A stretch of DNA of 64,000 nt from Muraenolepis orangiensis (lineage: Eukaryota > Chordata > Actinopteri > Gadiformes > Muraenolepididae), in contig JANIIK010000745.1 in NCBI GenBank assembly GCA_027704905.1, positions 47,501-111,500 on the forward strand, read 5' to 3'. A program made the position numbers and the translations under genes. How positions within the stretch are numbered: the stretch's first letter is position 1; each line of letters begins with the position of its first letter. A model generated the notes under the pieces. The model had not been told where the DNA came from and made no database searches. It worked only from the letters and a program-made list of their open reading frames with translations. This document shows positions 10,964 through 22,390 of the stretch, piece by piece.

Positions 10964-11940
10964 CATTGTCTCACTGTGTGTGTGGTTGTGTGTTTGATGT
11001 ATTTTTGTTTTTTGGAGATCATCATGAAATAAAGAATGTTCTAGAGACCCCAGAGAGATCTGTCCTCCTCTTATTAGAAATCACAAGCAGTTACAAGTTC
11101 ATATATAGATATATAGAATTACATATAGATCCATAGATCTATATATATTTAGATCTAAATATCTATCTATCTATCTATAGATAGATCAAATCTATCTATA
11201 GATAGATAGATAGACAGAGACTGTCTGTTCTCTTATAAGAAATCACACGCAATGACAAGTAAATATATGTAGATGTATAGAGAGAGATAAACTGTATGGA
11301 GAGATATATATCTATATCTATATATAAACATAGATCTAGCAACATGGCTGCAGGTGTGTGTATATATATATCAAAGAGGGACCTAGTGAGGATCAGTCTA
11401 CCCCCCGTGTCCCCCCTCAGTACATCCAAGGAGCAGAGCCTTCATGCTGAGTGGAGCCCTGAGTTCCTCCTACCTCCACCACGCCTCGTGGAGATGCACT
11501 GGACTGGAGGTTAAAGGTCACATTCAGACACTTCTGCAGACGGCTCTACTTCCCCATTGTAGTGGTCCAAATGGCTCTTACTCAGAGGCCTTGAAACAAG
11601 TAGAAGAAGAGCAGGACACTAGAGATTAGACGGGACACGGCCCTACAGTCAGTGGTTCAGTAAGTGGTCCTGTGTTATGAATCAAGTTATGGACATATAT
11701 ATGACATAGCTTCTGTTGGAAACTCATTCTGTGTCTCTCTGTTGCTTCAAAGTGTTCCAAGTGTGTTTCTTTTTAATCTAAATATGGATCAATGGGAGGG
11801 GCTTTTAATAACTAGTAATGAATAACAGTTATAGATCTATATCTATATATATATATATTTCTCTCTCTCTCTTGTCAGTTTCACTTCCTGTCAAACTACA
11901 GCGTACTGAAACCCCACATCAACAGAGTTCACAGTCCAAG
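10606..11940. other. Gene-free stretch with CA tract and GATA/CTAT palindrome
   Basis: CA repeats lie at about 10887-10961. An aataaa at about 11028 could serve as a distal poly(A) signal for the TRIM gene. A CTAT/GATA inverted repeat lies at about 11155-11215. Parts of 11040-11130 and 11215-11300 are related (both carry agaaatcaca followed by agttacaag/atgacaag), suggesting a local duplication. 11395-11640 is less repetitive and has a 61-residue frame (11444-11629) that I do not recognise and would not call a gene. Confidence 0.6.
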
Positions 11941-11947
11941 ACAATCA

Positions 11948-12007
11948 CACACACACACATACCGTAGTTATGCTCCTCTATAGCTGTAGTTAAATGAGTG
12001 TCTATAG

Positions 12008-12085
<78 letters not shown>

Positions 12086-12189
12086 CGTAGTTATGCTCCT
12101 CTATAGCTGTAGTTAAATGTGTGTCTATAGATACACACACACACACACACATCATGCACCTCTATAGCGTATTACACATCAGTTCTACA

Positions 12190-12282
<93 letters not shown>

Positions 12283-12283
12283 C
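11948..12283. repeat. CA microsatellites with a duplicated 38-bp spacer
   Basis: Three CA tracts (about 12010-12082, 12134-12150, 12190-12280). The spacer starting ataccgtagttatgctcctc occurs twice (11959 and 12082), each followed by gtgtctatagata and CA, so a spacer-plus-CA block has duplicated. Confidence 0.9.
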
Positions 12284-12716
12284 CTGGAGATGGACTGGGC
12301 ATTGGTGTGTCCTAACCAACATCTTTCCCAGAAGACCTGGTCTCACTCCTCTGATCCAACCTAAACCTCCATATTTGTAGTCTTTTGGTGGGGGTCTCAG
12401 CATGAGGGCCTCGGGGCCCTCCGGCCCCTCGGTGCTGGTGCTCTTCCAGCTGGGTCTGTCCCGGGAGGCGGAACCTCAGCTAGCGGCACGCCAGGGGGCT
12501 GGCGTCGGAGATCATGGCCCGCAAGGTGACCACGCACACGCACACATAACAAACACACACGCACACACGCAGACACACACTGGTGCACACACACAGACAC
12601 ACGCTCACACATCCACAGAGTTTCAGCTTTAGGGTTAATGGGGGCCACTGGCCTTTGGAGTTGGTTTACTTTGCCTAACCCTTTGTTAATGATTTGACCT
12701 GATTGAGTGCCTCAGA
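12284..12716. other. GC-rich island, no gene recognised
   Basis: 12395-12530 is clearly GC-richer than its surroundings and could be a fragment of an exon. Neither strand gives a long stop-free frame that I recognise. CA-rich sequence (12535-12615) follows. Confidence 0.4.
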
Positions 12717-12951
<235 letters not shown>

Positions 12952-13384
12952 TGCCGTGACGTGGTCTTTTTGGTGTCCACAGCGTCGACTACATATCAAT
13001 AATGATTGACGATTTGTCAAGACAACGTTCTATTAAATGGTTTACTCTACGATTAGCTTGATGTGCTAGCATACAGCATAAGGTTCAATTCAATTCATCA
13101 TGTGTTCACAATTTAAAACCTAAAAGCTTAAGTGTCAAGTCAAGTACATTTGATGAGTCTAGCCCTTAATCCCAGTTCCAGTCTCAATGGGCTTCACTAC
13201 TACAAATTCATCTTTCATTAGGTCTATTCAATACGTTTGTGTCTGATGTTCTTTATTTGAATTCATCTTTCATTAGTGTTTGGTGCCTCCACTATCGGAT
13301 GGTAAAGTGGTAGGAGGACGTAACAGCCTGCCTATACCTACACTGTTAAATCATGGGATTACAAGGTTGGTGGACACCAGGGTT

Positions 13385-14115
13385 TATTGCCATCCATCTT
13401 CTCCAGCTTATCCGTAGTCGGGTCGCGGAGGTAGCAGCTTCAGCAGGGGACTCCAAACTTCCCTCTCCCTGGCAACATCGACTAGCTCTGACTGGGGGAT
13501 CCCGAGGCGTTCCCAGGCCAGTGTGGAGATGTAATCACCCCACCTGTACCTCGGTCTGCCCCGTGGTCTCTTCCCACCTGTACCTCGGTCTGCCCCGTGG
13601 TCTCCTCCCACCTGGACCTCGGTCTGCCCCGTGGTCTCTTCCCACCTGTACCTCGGTTTGCCCCGTGGTCTCTTCCCAGTTGGATGTGCCTGGAAAACCT
13701 CCCTCGGGAGGCGACCAGGAAGCATCCTTACTAGATGCCCGAACCACCTCAACTGGCTCCTTTCTACGCGAAGGAGCAGCGGCTCTACTCCGAGTCTCTC
13801 ACGAGTGACTGAGCTTCTCACCCTATCCCTCAGGGAGATACCAGCCACCCTCCTGAGGAAACTCATTTTGGCCGCTTGTATTCGCGATCTCGTCCTTTCG
13901 GTCATTACCCATTGTTCATGGCCATAGGTGAGGGTAGGAACGAAGACTGATCGGTAGATCGAGAGCTTTGCCTTCTGGCTAAGCTCTCTTTTGGTTACAA
14001 AGTGCACCCAATACCGCTCCCGCTGCATCTATTCTCCTGTCAATCTCACGCTCCATCCTCCCCTCACTGGAGAACAAGACCCGAGATACTTGAACTCCTT
14101 CACTTGGGATAAGGC
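13385..14115 (-). mobile_element. RTE/Rex3-like LINE 3' end (RT C-terminal domain)
   Basis: The minus-strand frame 14028-13408 reads the C-terminal part of a non-LTR RT. Visible pieces are KAKLSIYRSVFVPTLTYGHE, WVMTERTRSRIQAAKMSFLR, RVAGISLRDRVRSSVTRERL, VEPLLLRVERSQLRWFGHLV, RMLPGRLPREVF and WERLGIPQSELVDV, ending LLKLLPPRPDYG. Upstream (14029-14110) is a QVKEFKYLGS-like piece in another frame. The 3' end (gataagctggagaagatgg on the minus strand) is typical of fish RTE-type LINEs. The frame contains a fourfold 34-bp expansion at 13542-13677. It is a dead fragment; the RTE assignment is inference. Confidence 0.75.
13542..13677. repeat. 34-bp repeat x4 inside the RTE RT frame
   Basis: Copies start at 13542, 13576, 13610 and 13644, each beginning acctgtacctcggtctgccc (third copy has acctgg). 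Three extra copies equal 102 bp, exactly 34 codons, so the minus-strand frame (RPRGKPRYRWEET region) stays open through it. Confidence 0.92.
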
Positions 14116-14534
14116 ACAGACAGTGTTATCAACTCTTTAATGTTGTTGTATAGAAAAGCAGTGAGTAGTGCTAAATGACAGCTGCATATTATTATGATTA
14201 TTATTATGATTATGATTATTATTCATATGATTGCGATCCTTAATGACTATGTTTGACTGCTGTGTTCTCAGGACGTCAGCCTGGTGGACCAAATCCTGAC
14301 AGACGAGAGTCTCAGCAGTTTGGGTCGTCTTCAGAGAAGCCACATTCAGCTTTGGTTTATTGATTGATGTTTATGTGTAATAAGGTCCAGTGTACAATGT
14401 ACAGTGACATGTAATCACCTGCTCTGAGCTGTGCAAAAGGTACAAATTACAAAATAAATACTAAAATATATAGAAGTGAATACACAAATAATACATATTT
14501 ACATATATATATATATAATATATATATTTATTTA
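14116..14534. other. AT-rich gene-free stretch
   Basis: ATT-type microsatellite at about 14187-14225 and TA-rich sequence at about 14500-14535. No coding or RNA gene is seen. Confidence 0.6.
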
Positions 14535-14539
14535 TTTTT

Positions 14540-14642
14540 TGTCCCAGGCTGTAGTTCCCGTGGTCTTCACGATGTCCACCATCAGGCTTGTCCCTAAACA
14601 ACCCAAGGTAACCTGCCTGAAGGACTATAGACCTGTTGTCAC
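14540..14642 (+). mobile_element. Short LINE RT fragment
   Basis: gtcccaggctgtagttcccg onward corresponds to 3787-3890 of the intact LINE (SQAVVPAVFK, VPKQTKVTCL, DYRPV region) with scattered differences. It ends abruptly where a different repeat begins (acaaggggttgtg). Confidence 0.85.
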
Positions 14643-15120
14643 AAGGGGTTGTGTTGGTGGGACCCAGAACGCAGACCAACCACACAATGAAGCCATAACG
14701 TGGAGCTTTATTTACAACAGACAACAAAAGAGTGATCGGGGACAGGCCAGGGGTCTGGATACCAGGAGGTCCATCAGCGGAGTACCGGCAGGTAGTAGAC
14801 CGGCGAGTAGTCCGGGACGGGAGAGGGGTCTGGATACCGGGAGGTCCATCAGCGGAGTACCGGCAGGTAGGAGACCGGCGAGTAGTCCGGGACTGGAGAG
14901 GGGTCTGGATACCGGGAGGTCCATCAGCGGAGTACCGGCAGGTAGGAGACCGGCGAGTAGTCCGGGACGGGAGAGGGGTCTGGATACCGGAGGTCGATCA
15001 GCGGAGTACCGGCAGGTAGTAGACCGGCGAGTAGTCCGGGACGGGAGCGGAGTCTGGATACCCGGAGGTCGAAGTAACGATTCCGTCCACAGAGTACTAC
15101 GTACCACATAGTATGACCTA
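14643..15120. repeat. 75-bp minisatellite in a dispersed-repeat context
   Basis: Four copies of a 75-bp unit (starting ggtctggataccgggaggtc) run from 14752 to about 15070. The unit is 25 codons, so frames remain open without being genes. The preceding 100 bp (gacccagaacgcagacc, tggagctttatttac) resembles a common fish interspersed repeat, class unknown. Confidence 0.85.
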
Positions 15121-15470
15121 GCCCCGAAGTAACGGGACGCCAGGTTGTGTTTCAGATTGGGTTTTTATTTGGGAGTAAATCTGAATTAGATTAGCCTTTA
15201 TTGTCATTGTCATTGTATAATATAATAAAATAATATATAAACTATAAAAAAATATAATAAACTAATCTGAAATAAATAAGCAGGTTTAGGTTAAGGTTAA
15301 GGACCATATCACATATGTACAGTAGTGCTAATTCTAAATGTATATCTCCATAGAGTACAGGACTAGGCCGTATACACACCAGACCAGCAGTGGTTCAACC
15401 AGGTACTGCAGGGGGTGGTCCTTCACCTTCTCCAACCAAAACAACTAAAACCTAATCTTGTTGGCCAGAA
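15121..15470. other. Gene-free stretch with antisense retroelement tail
   Basis: gattagcctttattgtcatt (15189-15208) looks like the reverse complement of a LINE/SINE 3' end. The remainder is AT-rich and otherwise featureless. Confidence 0.45.
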
Positions 15471-15930
15471 GGTGGGGATTCAGCGCCCCCTAGTGGTGCA
15501 ATAACATGTATTAATAAAACATGGCTTGATAAGCAGCCGCATATCTTAATATTTAGTCATTTATCAGACAGCTTCATCAAAGATGCTGACAGTGAATAAA
15601 TGTGATTCAGGAACAGGTAGGGGTCAGGGGTCATTAAGGATTAGGTAGGGGTCAGAGGTCGTTAAGGAAAAGGTAGGGGTCAGAGGTCGTTAAGGATAAG
15701 GTAGGGGTCAGAGGGCATTGAGGATCAGGTAGGGGTCAGGGGTCATTAAGGATCAGGTAGGGGTCAGAGGGCATTAAGGATCAGGTAGGGGTCAGGGGTC
15801 ATTAAGGATCAGGTAGGGGTCAGAGGTAATTAAGGATCAGGTAGGGGTCAGAGGACATTAAGGGGCAGGTAGGGGTCAGGGGTCATTAAGGATCACGTAG
15901 GGGTCAGAGGTCGTTAAGGGGCAGGATTGA
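15470..15930 (+). repeat. Dispersed repeat family A, copy 1, with 28-bp minisatellite
   Basis: About 130 bp of unique repeat body (cgccccctagtggtgcaata, ataagcagccgcatatctta, cagacagcttcat) is followed by about eleven copies of a 28-bp unit (ggtaggggtcagaggtcatt...) to about 15925. The same body-plus-minisatellite recurs at 57690-57960 on this strand and at 46155-46350 on the other; 55499-55650 carries the body only. Confidence 0.85.
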
Positions 15931-16307
<377 letters not shown>

Positions 16308-16414
16308 TTCAGTTTTAAATTGACGGTTTCAGTTGTATTGTGTTTGTAACTTTTGCAACTATGAAGTGTTTGGCTTGCGGGGCGGAGGAACATTTGGTTC
16401 GGTCTCGCCCTGGG

Positions 16415-16662
16415 GACGAGGAGCGGGCCTGAGGAGCGGGACAAGGAGCGGGCCTGAAGAGCGGGCCTGAGGAGCGGGCCGAGGAGCGGGCCTGAGGAGC
16501 GGGCCTGAGGAGCGGGCCGAGGAGCGGGGCCGAGGAGCGGGCCTGAGGAGCGGGCCTGAGGAGCGGGCCTGAGGAGCAGGCCTGAGGAGCGGGCCTGAGG
16601 AGCGGGCCGAGGAGCGGGGCCGAGGAGCGGGCCTGAGGAGCGGGCCTGAGGAGCGGGCCCAG
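16415..16662. repeat. 13-14-bp GC-rich minisatellite
   Basis: About 18 copies of gaggagcgggcct with gaggagcggg(g)ccga variants, directly preceding the next, longer array. Confidence 0.93.
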
Positions 16663-19600
16663 GTCCCCCTGCTGGACCCAGGTCCCCCTGCTGGACCCAG
16701 GTCCCCCTGCTAGACCCAGGTCCCCCTGCTGGACCCAGGTCCCCCTGCTGGACCCCCCAGGTCCCCCTGCTGGACCCTGGTCCCCCTGCTGGACCCAGGG
16801 TCCCCCTGCTGGACCCCCGGGTCCCACTGCTGGACCCCCGGGTCCCCCTGCTGGACCCAAGTCCCCCTGCTGGACCCCCCAGGTCCCCCTGCTGGACCCC
16901 CCTGGTCCCCCTGCTGGACCAAGATCACCCTGCTGGACCCTGGTCGCCCTGCTGGTCCCAGGTCCCCCTGCTGGACCCAGGTCTCCCTGCTGGACCCAGG
17001 TCCCCCTGCTAGACCCAGGTCCCCCTGTTGGACCCCCCGCATCCCCCTGCTGGACCCCCGGATCCCCCTGCTGGACCCGGGTCCCCCTGCTGGACCCCCC
17101 AGGTCCCCCTGCTGGACCACCCGGGTCCCCCTGCTGCACCCGGGTCCCCCTGCTGGACCAGGTCCCCCTGCTAGACCTAGGTCCCCCTGCTGGACCCAGG
17201 TCTCCCTGCTGGACCCAGGTCTCCCTGCTGGACCCAGGTCCCCCTGCTGGACCCAGGTCTTCCTGCTGGACCCCCGGGTCCCCTTGCTGGACCCAGGTCC
17301 CCCTGCTAGACCGAGGTCCCCCTGCTGGACCCAGGTCCCCCTGCTAGAACCGGGTCCCCCTGCTGGACCCCCCAGGTCCCCCTACTTGACTGCTGGACCC
17401 GGGTCCCCCTGCTGTACCCGGGTCCCCCTGCTGGATCCGGGTCCCCCTGCTGGACCCCACGGATCCCCCTGCTGGACCCGGGTTCCCCTGCTGGACCCGG
17501 GTCCCCCTGCTGGACCCGGGTCCCCCTGCTGGACCCAGGGTCCCCCTGCTGGACCCCCGGGTCCCACTGCTGGACCCCCGGGTCCCCCTGCTGTACCCAG
17601 GTCCCCCTGCTGGACCCCCCAGGTCCCCCTGCTGGACCCTGGTCACCCTGCTGGTCCCAGGTCCCCCTGCTGGATCCAGGTCTCCCTGCTGGACCCCCGG
17701 GTCCCCCTGCTGGACCCAGGTCCCCCTGCTGCACCCAGGGTCCCCCTGCTGGACCCCCGGGTCCCACTGCTGGACCCCCGGGTCCCCCTGCTGGACCAGG
17801 TCCCCCTGCTGGACACAGGTCCCCCTGCTGGACCCCCCAGGTCCCCCTGCTGGAACCGGGTCCCCCTGCTGCACCCGGGTCCCCCTGCTGGACCAGGTCC
17901 CCCTGCTAGACCCAGATCCCCCTGCTGGACCCAGGTCCCCCTGCTAGACCCGGGTCCCCCTGCTGGACCCCCCAGGTCCCCCTGCTGGACCAAGATCACC
18001 CTGCTGGACCCTGGTCGCCCTGCTGGTCCCAGGTCCCCCTGCTGGACCCAGGTCTCCCTGCTGGACCCAGGTCCCCCTGCTAGACCCAGGTCCCCCTGTT
18101 GGACCCCCCGCATCCCCCTGCTGGACCCCCCGGATCCCCCTGCTGGACCCGGGTCCCCCTGCTGGACCCCCCAGGTCCCCCTGCTGGACCCCCCAGGTCC
18201 CCCTGCTGGACCCGGGTCCCCCTGCTGCACCCGGGTCCCCCTGCTGGACCAGGTCCCCCTGCTAGACCTAGGTCCCCCTGCTGGACCCAGGTCTCCCTGC
18301 TGGACCCAGGTCTCCCTGCTGGACCCAGGTCCCCCTGCTGGACCCAGGTCTTCCTGCTGGACCCCCGGGTCCCCTTGCTGGACCCAGGTCCCCCTGCTAG
18401 ACCGAGGTCCCCCTGCTGGACCCAGGTCCCCCTGCTAGAACCGGGTCCCCCTGCTGGACCCCCCAGGTCCCCCTACTTGACTGCTGGACCCGGGTCCCCC
18501 TGCTGTACCCGGGTCCCCCTGCTGGATCCGGGTCCCCCTGCTGGACCCCACGGATCCCCCTGCTGGACCCGGGTTCCCCTGCTGGACCCGGGTCCCCCTG
18601 CTGGACCCGGGTCCCCCTGCTGGACCCAGGGTCCCCCTGCTGGAACCCCGGGTCCCACTGCTGGACCCCCGGGTCCCCCTGCTGTACCCAGGTCCCCCTG
18701 CTGGACCCCCCAGGTCCCCCTGCTGGACCCTGGTCACCCTGCTGGTCCCAGGTCCCCCTGCTGGATCCAGGTCTCCCTGCTGGACCCCCGGGTCCCCCTG
18801 CTGGACCCAGGTCCCCCTGCTGCACCCAGGGTCCCCCTGCTGGACCCCCGGGTCCCACTGCTGGACCCCCGGGTCCCCCTGCTGGACCCAGGTCCCCCTG
18901 CTGGACACAGGTCCCCCTGCTGGACCCCCCAGGTCCCCCTGCTGGAACCGGGTCCCCCTGCTGCACCCGGGTCCCCCTGCTGGACCAGGTCCCCCTGCTA
19001 GACCCAGATCCCCCTGCTGGACCCAGGTCCCCCTGCTAGACCCGGGTCCCCCTGCTGGACCCCCCAGGTCCCCGGGTCCCCCTGCTGGACCCAGGTCCCC
19101 CTGCTGGACCCATGTCCACCTGCTGGACCCAGGTCCCCCTGCTGGTCCCGGGTCCCCCTGCTGGACCCGGGTCCCACTACTGGACCCGGGTCCCCCTGCT
19201 AGACCCAGGTCCCCCTGCTGGTCCCAGGTCCCCCTGCTGGACCCCCCAGGTCCCCCTGCTGCACCCGGGTCCCCCTGCTGCACCCGGGTCCCCCTGCTGG
19301 ACCAGGTCCCCCTGCTAGACCCAGGTCCCCCTGCTGGACCCAGGTCCCCCTGCTAGACCCGGGTCCCCCTGCTGGACCCCCCAGGTCCCCCTGCTGGACC
19401 CCCCTAGTCCCCCTGCTGGACCAAGATCACCCTGCTGGACCCTGGTCGCCCTGCTGGTCCCAGGTCCCTCTGCTGGACCCAGGTCTCCCTGCTGGACCCA
19501 GGTCTCCCTGCTGGACCCAGGTCCCCCTGCTGGACCCCCCGGATCCCCCTGCTGGACCCCCCGGATCCCCCTGCTGGACCCCCCGGATCCCTCTGCTGGA

Positions 19601-20160
19601 CCCGGGTCCCCCTGCTGGACCAAGGTCCCCCTGCTGGACCCAGGGTCCCACTGCTGGACCCCCGGGTCCCACTGCTGGACCCCCGGGTCCCCCTGCTAGA
19701 CCCAGGTCCCCCTGCTGGACCCAGGTCCCCCTGTGGACCCCCCAGGTCCCCCTGCTGGACCCTGGTCCCCCTGCTGGACCCAGATCACCCTGCTGGACCC
19801 TGGTCACCCTGCTGGTCCCAGGTCCCCCTGCTGGACCCAGGTCTCCCTGCTGGACCCCCGGTCCCACTGCTGGACCCAGGTCCCCCTGCTTGACCCAGGG
19901 TCCCCCTGCTGGACCCCCGGGTCCCACTGCTGGACCCCCGTGTCCCCCTGCTGGACCCCCCAGGTCCCCCTGCTGGACCCCCCAGGTCCCCCTGCTGGAC
20001 CCCCCAGGTCCCCCTGCTGGACCCCCCGGATCCCCCTGCTGGACCCGGGTCCCCCTGCTGGACCCAGGGTCCCACTGCTGGACCCCCGGGTCCCACTGCT
20101 GGACCCCCGGGTCCCCCTGCTAGACCCAGGTCCCCCTGCTGGACCCAGGTCCCCCTGTGG
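16663..20160. repeat. 3.5-kb minisatellite array with higher-order structure
   Basis: Units of about 18-22 bp (ccccctgctggacccaggt and variants gggt, cccc, gatcaccc) run for 3.5 kb. Variant order is duplicated: 17130-17980 and 18221-19070 correspond at an offset of 1,091 bp, and 16870-17100 corresponds to about 17940-18170 at an offset near 1,071. Long Pro/Gly frames on both strands (up to 384 codons) look collagen-like but vary in frame and have no start context, so they are not genes. Confidence 0.95.
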
Positions 20161-20370
20161 ACAGACCCTTCATGTTCCTGGGAGGAGTGGAGTAGGTGTC
20201 CTCATCGAAGTGCTGCGAGGAGGACCATGAGTACTGCTGGTCTGTTGGTGGAGGGGAACGAGAAGAAGACAACACAATGCTCAATGACATATAACACCAT
20301 CTTAGGAAGTTGTTCTTCTAAAAATAGATGCCTTTCGTGATCACAGATTCTCAGCAAAAAAACACTGAGT

Positions 20371-20431
<61 letters not shown>

Positions 20432-21060
20432 GGGGGGGAGGACACAGGTAGGAACCTGCATTGCCATTTATTCAATGCAAAGTGAAATAATAGCCTATCA
20501 CTCTGAGGCACTTGTATCATCCGTCAAAGCCCCGAAGAGAGAGAGAGCGCTTTGAGGCTCACGGCTGGACAGACGTCCTTGGGAGGCGTAGGCTAAATGC
20601 ATAAGCCCCGCCCCCCACCCACACACACACTCACACACCATCTCTCTCCTCCGCCTTGTCAGGCACATACTCGTAGATTAAAACCCCATTGGTCTCTGAT
20701 AGGTCATCAAGCCACACGTCCAGGCCCTTCCATTCAGCTGGATTTGACTCAATCCAAGGAGAGCCGTTTGGTGCCGCTCAGCATCCCGATGGTTGTTTCC
20801 TGTGTATTTGCGATGCCCTCCCCATTGGAAATGGCTCTGGGAAGACGGGTCCAATAGTTTGAGATGGGACACGGCACGGATGCCACGGCGATGAACGATG
20901 AACTTGTGGCCGACTTACAATGAGAAAACTTTTGATGGGATCATCGTGCATCCATGCGGCACCACGGCATCAATACATAGAGATGAAATACGTTGGTCTT
21001 GGCTACATGGAGGCATCTTTCTTTGCTGTGCTATGACCCGTGTCATTGAACTAAATCTAA
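20161..21060. other. Mostly unique DNA with a GA/poly-G tract
   Basis: GA repeats at about 20372-20420 are followed by an 18-base G run (about 20421-20438). The remainder, including a short CA tract near 20622-20638, shows no gene. Confidence 0.6.
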
Positions 21061-21061
21061 A

Positions 21062-21320
21062 GGATGATTGGAGGATTGAATCCTCTTTATTGGTCACATG
21101 GAGACACACAGTGACATTGGTTTCTCTGCATCTAACCCATCCTAGTCTAAGGAGCAGTGGGCAGCTATTGTATATATACAGCGCCCGGGGAGCAGTGTAG
21201 GGGTCTTGTGCCTTGCTCAAGTGCACCTCGGCAGTGCCTAGGTGTTTCGGGGACTCGAACCGGCGAACTTCCGGTTCCCAGGCCAAAAGTTCAAACAGAC
21301 TGAGCTATCCTGCCGCCCCT
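21062..21320 (-). mobile_element. tRNA-derived SINE
   Basis: On the minus strand the 5' head (21320 downward) reads ggcaggatagctcagtctg, with a box A-like tagctcagtctg (21307-21296), and 34 bp further ggttcgagtcc, a perfect box B (21261-21251). That spacing is tRNA-like, so the head carries an internal RNA polymerase III promoter. The body (cgcccggggagcagtg, ccttgctcaagtgcacc on the plus strand) and tail (ggattgaatcctctttatt) recur at 22219-22390. It is a SINE, not a tRNA gene, because an acceptor stem and anticodon arm cannot be drawn convincingly. Confidence 0.75.
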
Positions 21321-22218
21321 TAACTATGAATTCATGACCCCCTTGAAATGCTAATGCTAATACACATACTATAACTAATGTGAATCATTACCCAACAAAA
21401 CATCACATTTAGTAACCAAAACCAGCACAATCACCACTATATGGCCTTTCACCTTTATTGTCAGGTCGTACCGACGCTTAACCATTTGATATCCCGGGGT
21501 GTGAAATGTAGCGAGTGATTGCTCTAGCCGTACTTCATGCTTATCTGCACCCTGCCATGTGCTTCGGTGGAAAAGAGTTAGAAACAAACACGGCGAGAGA
21601 CCAAAAACAACGCCAGCTCACCCTGGCTCTCCCCGGGCTCCCCGACACAAGCCTCATAAACCCTCAGACTCTGGGCCGACCGTAGCCCCCGTGACGTTAA
21701 GGAGAGGTTTCCTGAGGTGTGAGCGGCGAGGAAGGCCGCCGGGAAAATAAACCAAAACAAACCAAATGTGAGTGAGCGAGTCTGGGGGTTTGATACGTGC
21801 TCATGGGAATGAGGCTTCGGTCCATTTGGGTTTCATGGGGGAACAAACGGCATGATCATTGAACCCTTATTGTGAAACTCTACGGAACTAGCTCAATGTC
21901 TGAGCTCATATGAGCCTATTGAGAAAGACCAACGTCTGTCATGTGAACATAAAGCCTTGAATCTGACCATGCTCACACACTTCTAGATAGATATATCATT
22001 TATTATCTGTTCTTTTGTTAGCGTTAAACTATTATCTCAATGCAGTTCATCAAAGGGAGTCAGTGACAATCCAGATAAGGTTCTTGACTGAACTTTAGAC
22101 TGTCTACAAATGAATGGGAAGCATTGCAGGCATTTAGCATTAGACCATTATACCATCATGAACATGTATTATTATTTGGTATGCAGCTGTCTCATGTAAT
22201 CTAAATCTAAATCTTAAT
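21321..22218. other. Gene-free unique stretch
   Basis: No open frame with gene-like features, no RNA gene and no clear repeat was seen. Confidence 0.6.
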
Positions 22219-22390
22219 CTTGAGGATTGAATCCTCTTTATAGATCACACACACACACACACACACACAGTGAAATGTGTTTCTCTGCATTCAACCCATC
22301 CCAGTATTAGGAGCAGTAAGGCAGCTGTTGTGTATCCAGCTCCCCAGGGAGCGGTGTGTAGGGGGTCTGGTGCCTTGCTCAAGGGCACCA
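22219..22390 (-). mobile_element. SINE body fragment lacking the tRNA head
   Basis: gaggattgaatcctctttat, ttctctgcattcaacccatc, aggagcagtaaggcagct and ccttgctcaagggcacc match the body of the SINE at 21062-21320. A short CA repeat is inserted at 22248-22269. The box A/B head is missing. Confidence 0.75.

Noticed and set aside
17284..19001. Long Pro/Gly-rich open frames resembling collagen
   Set aside because: They lie wholly in the 19-bp satellite, occur on both strands, shift frame between units and have no start context.
21240..21320. tRNA gene on the minus strand
   Set aside because: Boxes A and B are present, but the sequence continues into a SINE body that recurs at 22219, and no acceptor stem or clear anticodon arm can be drawn.
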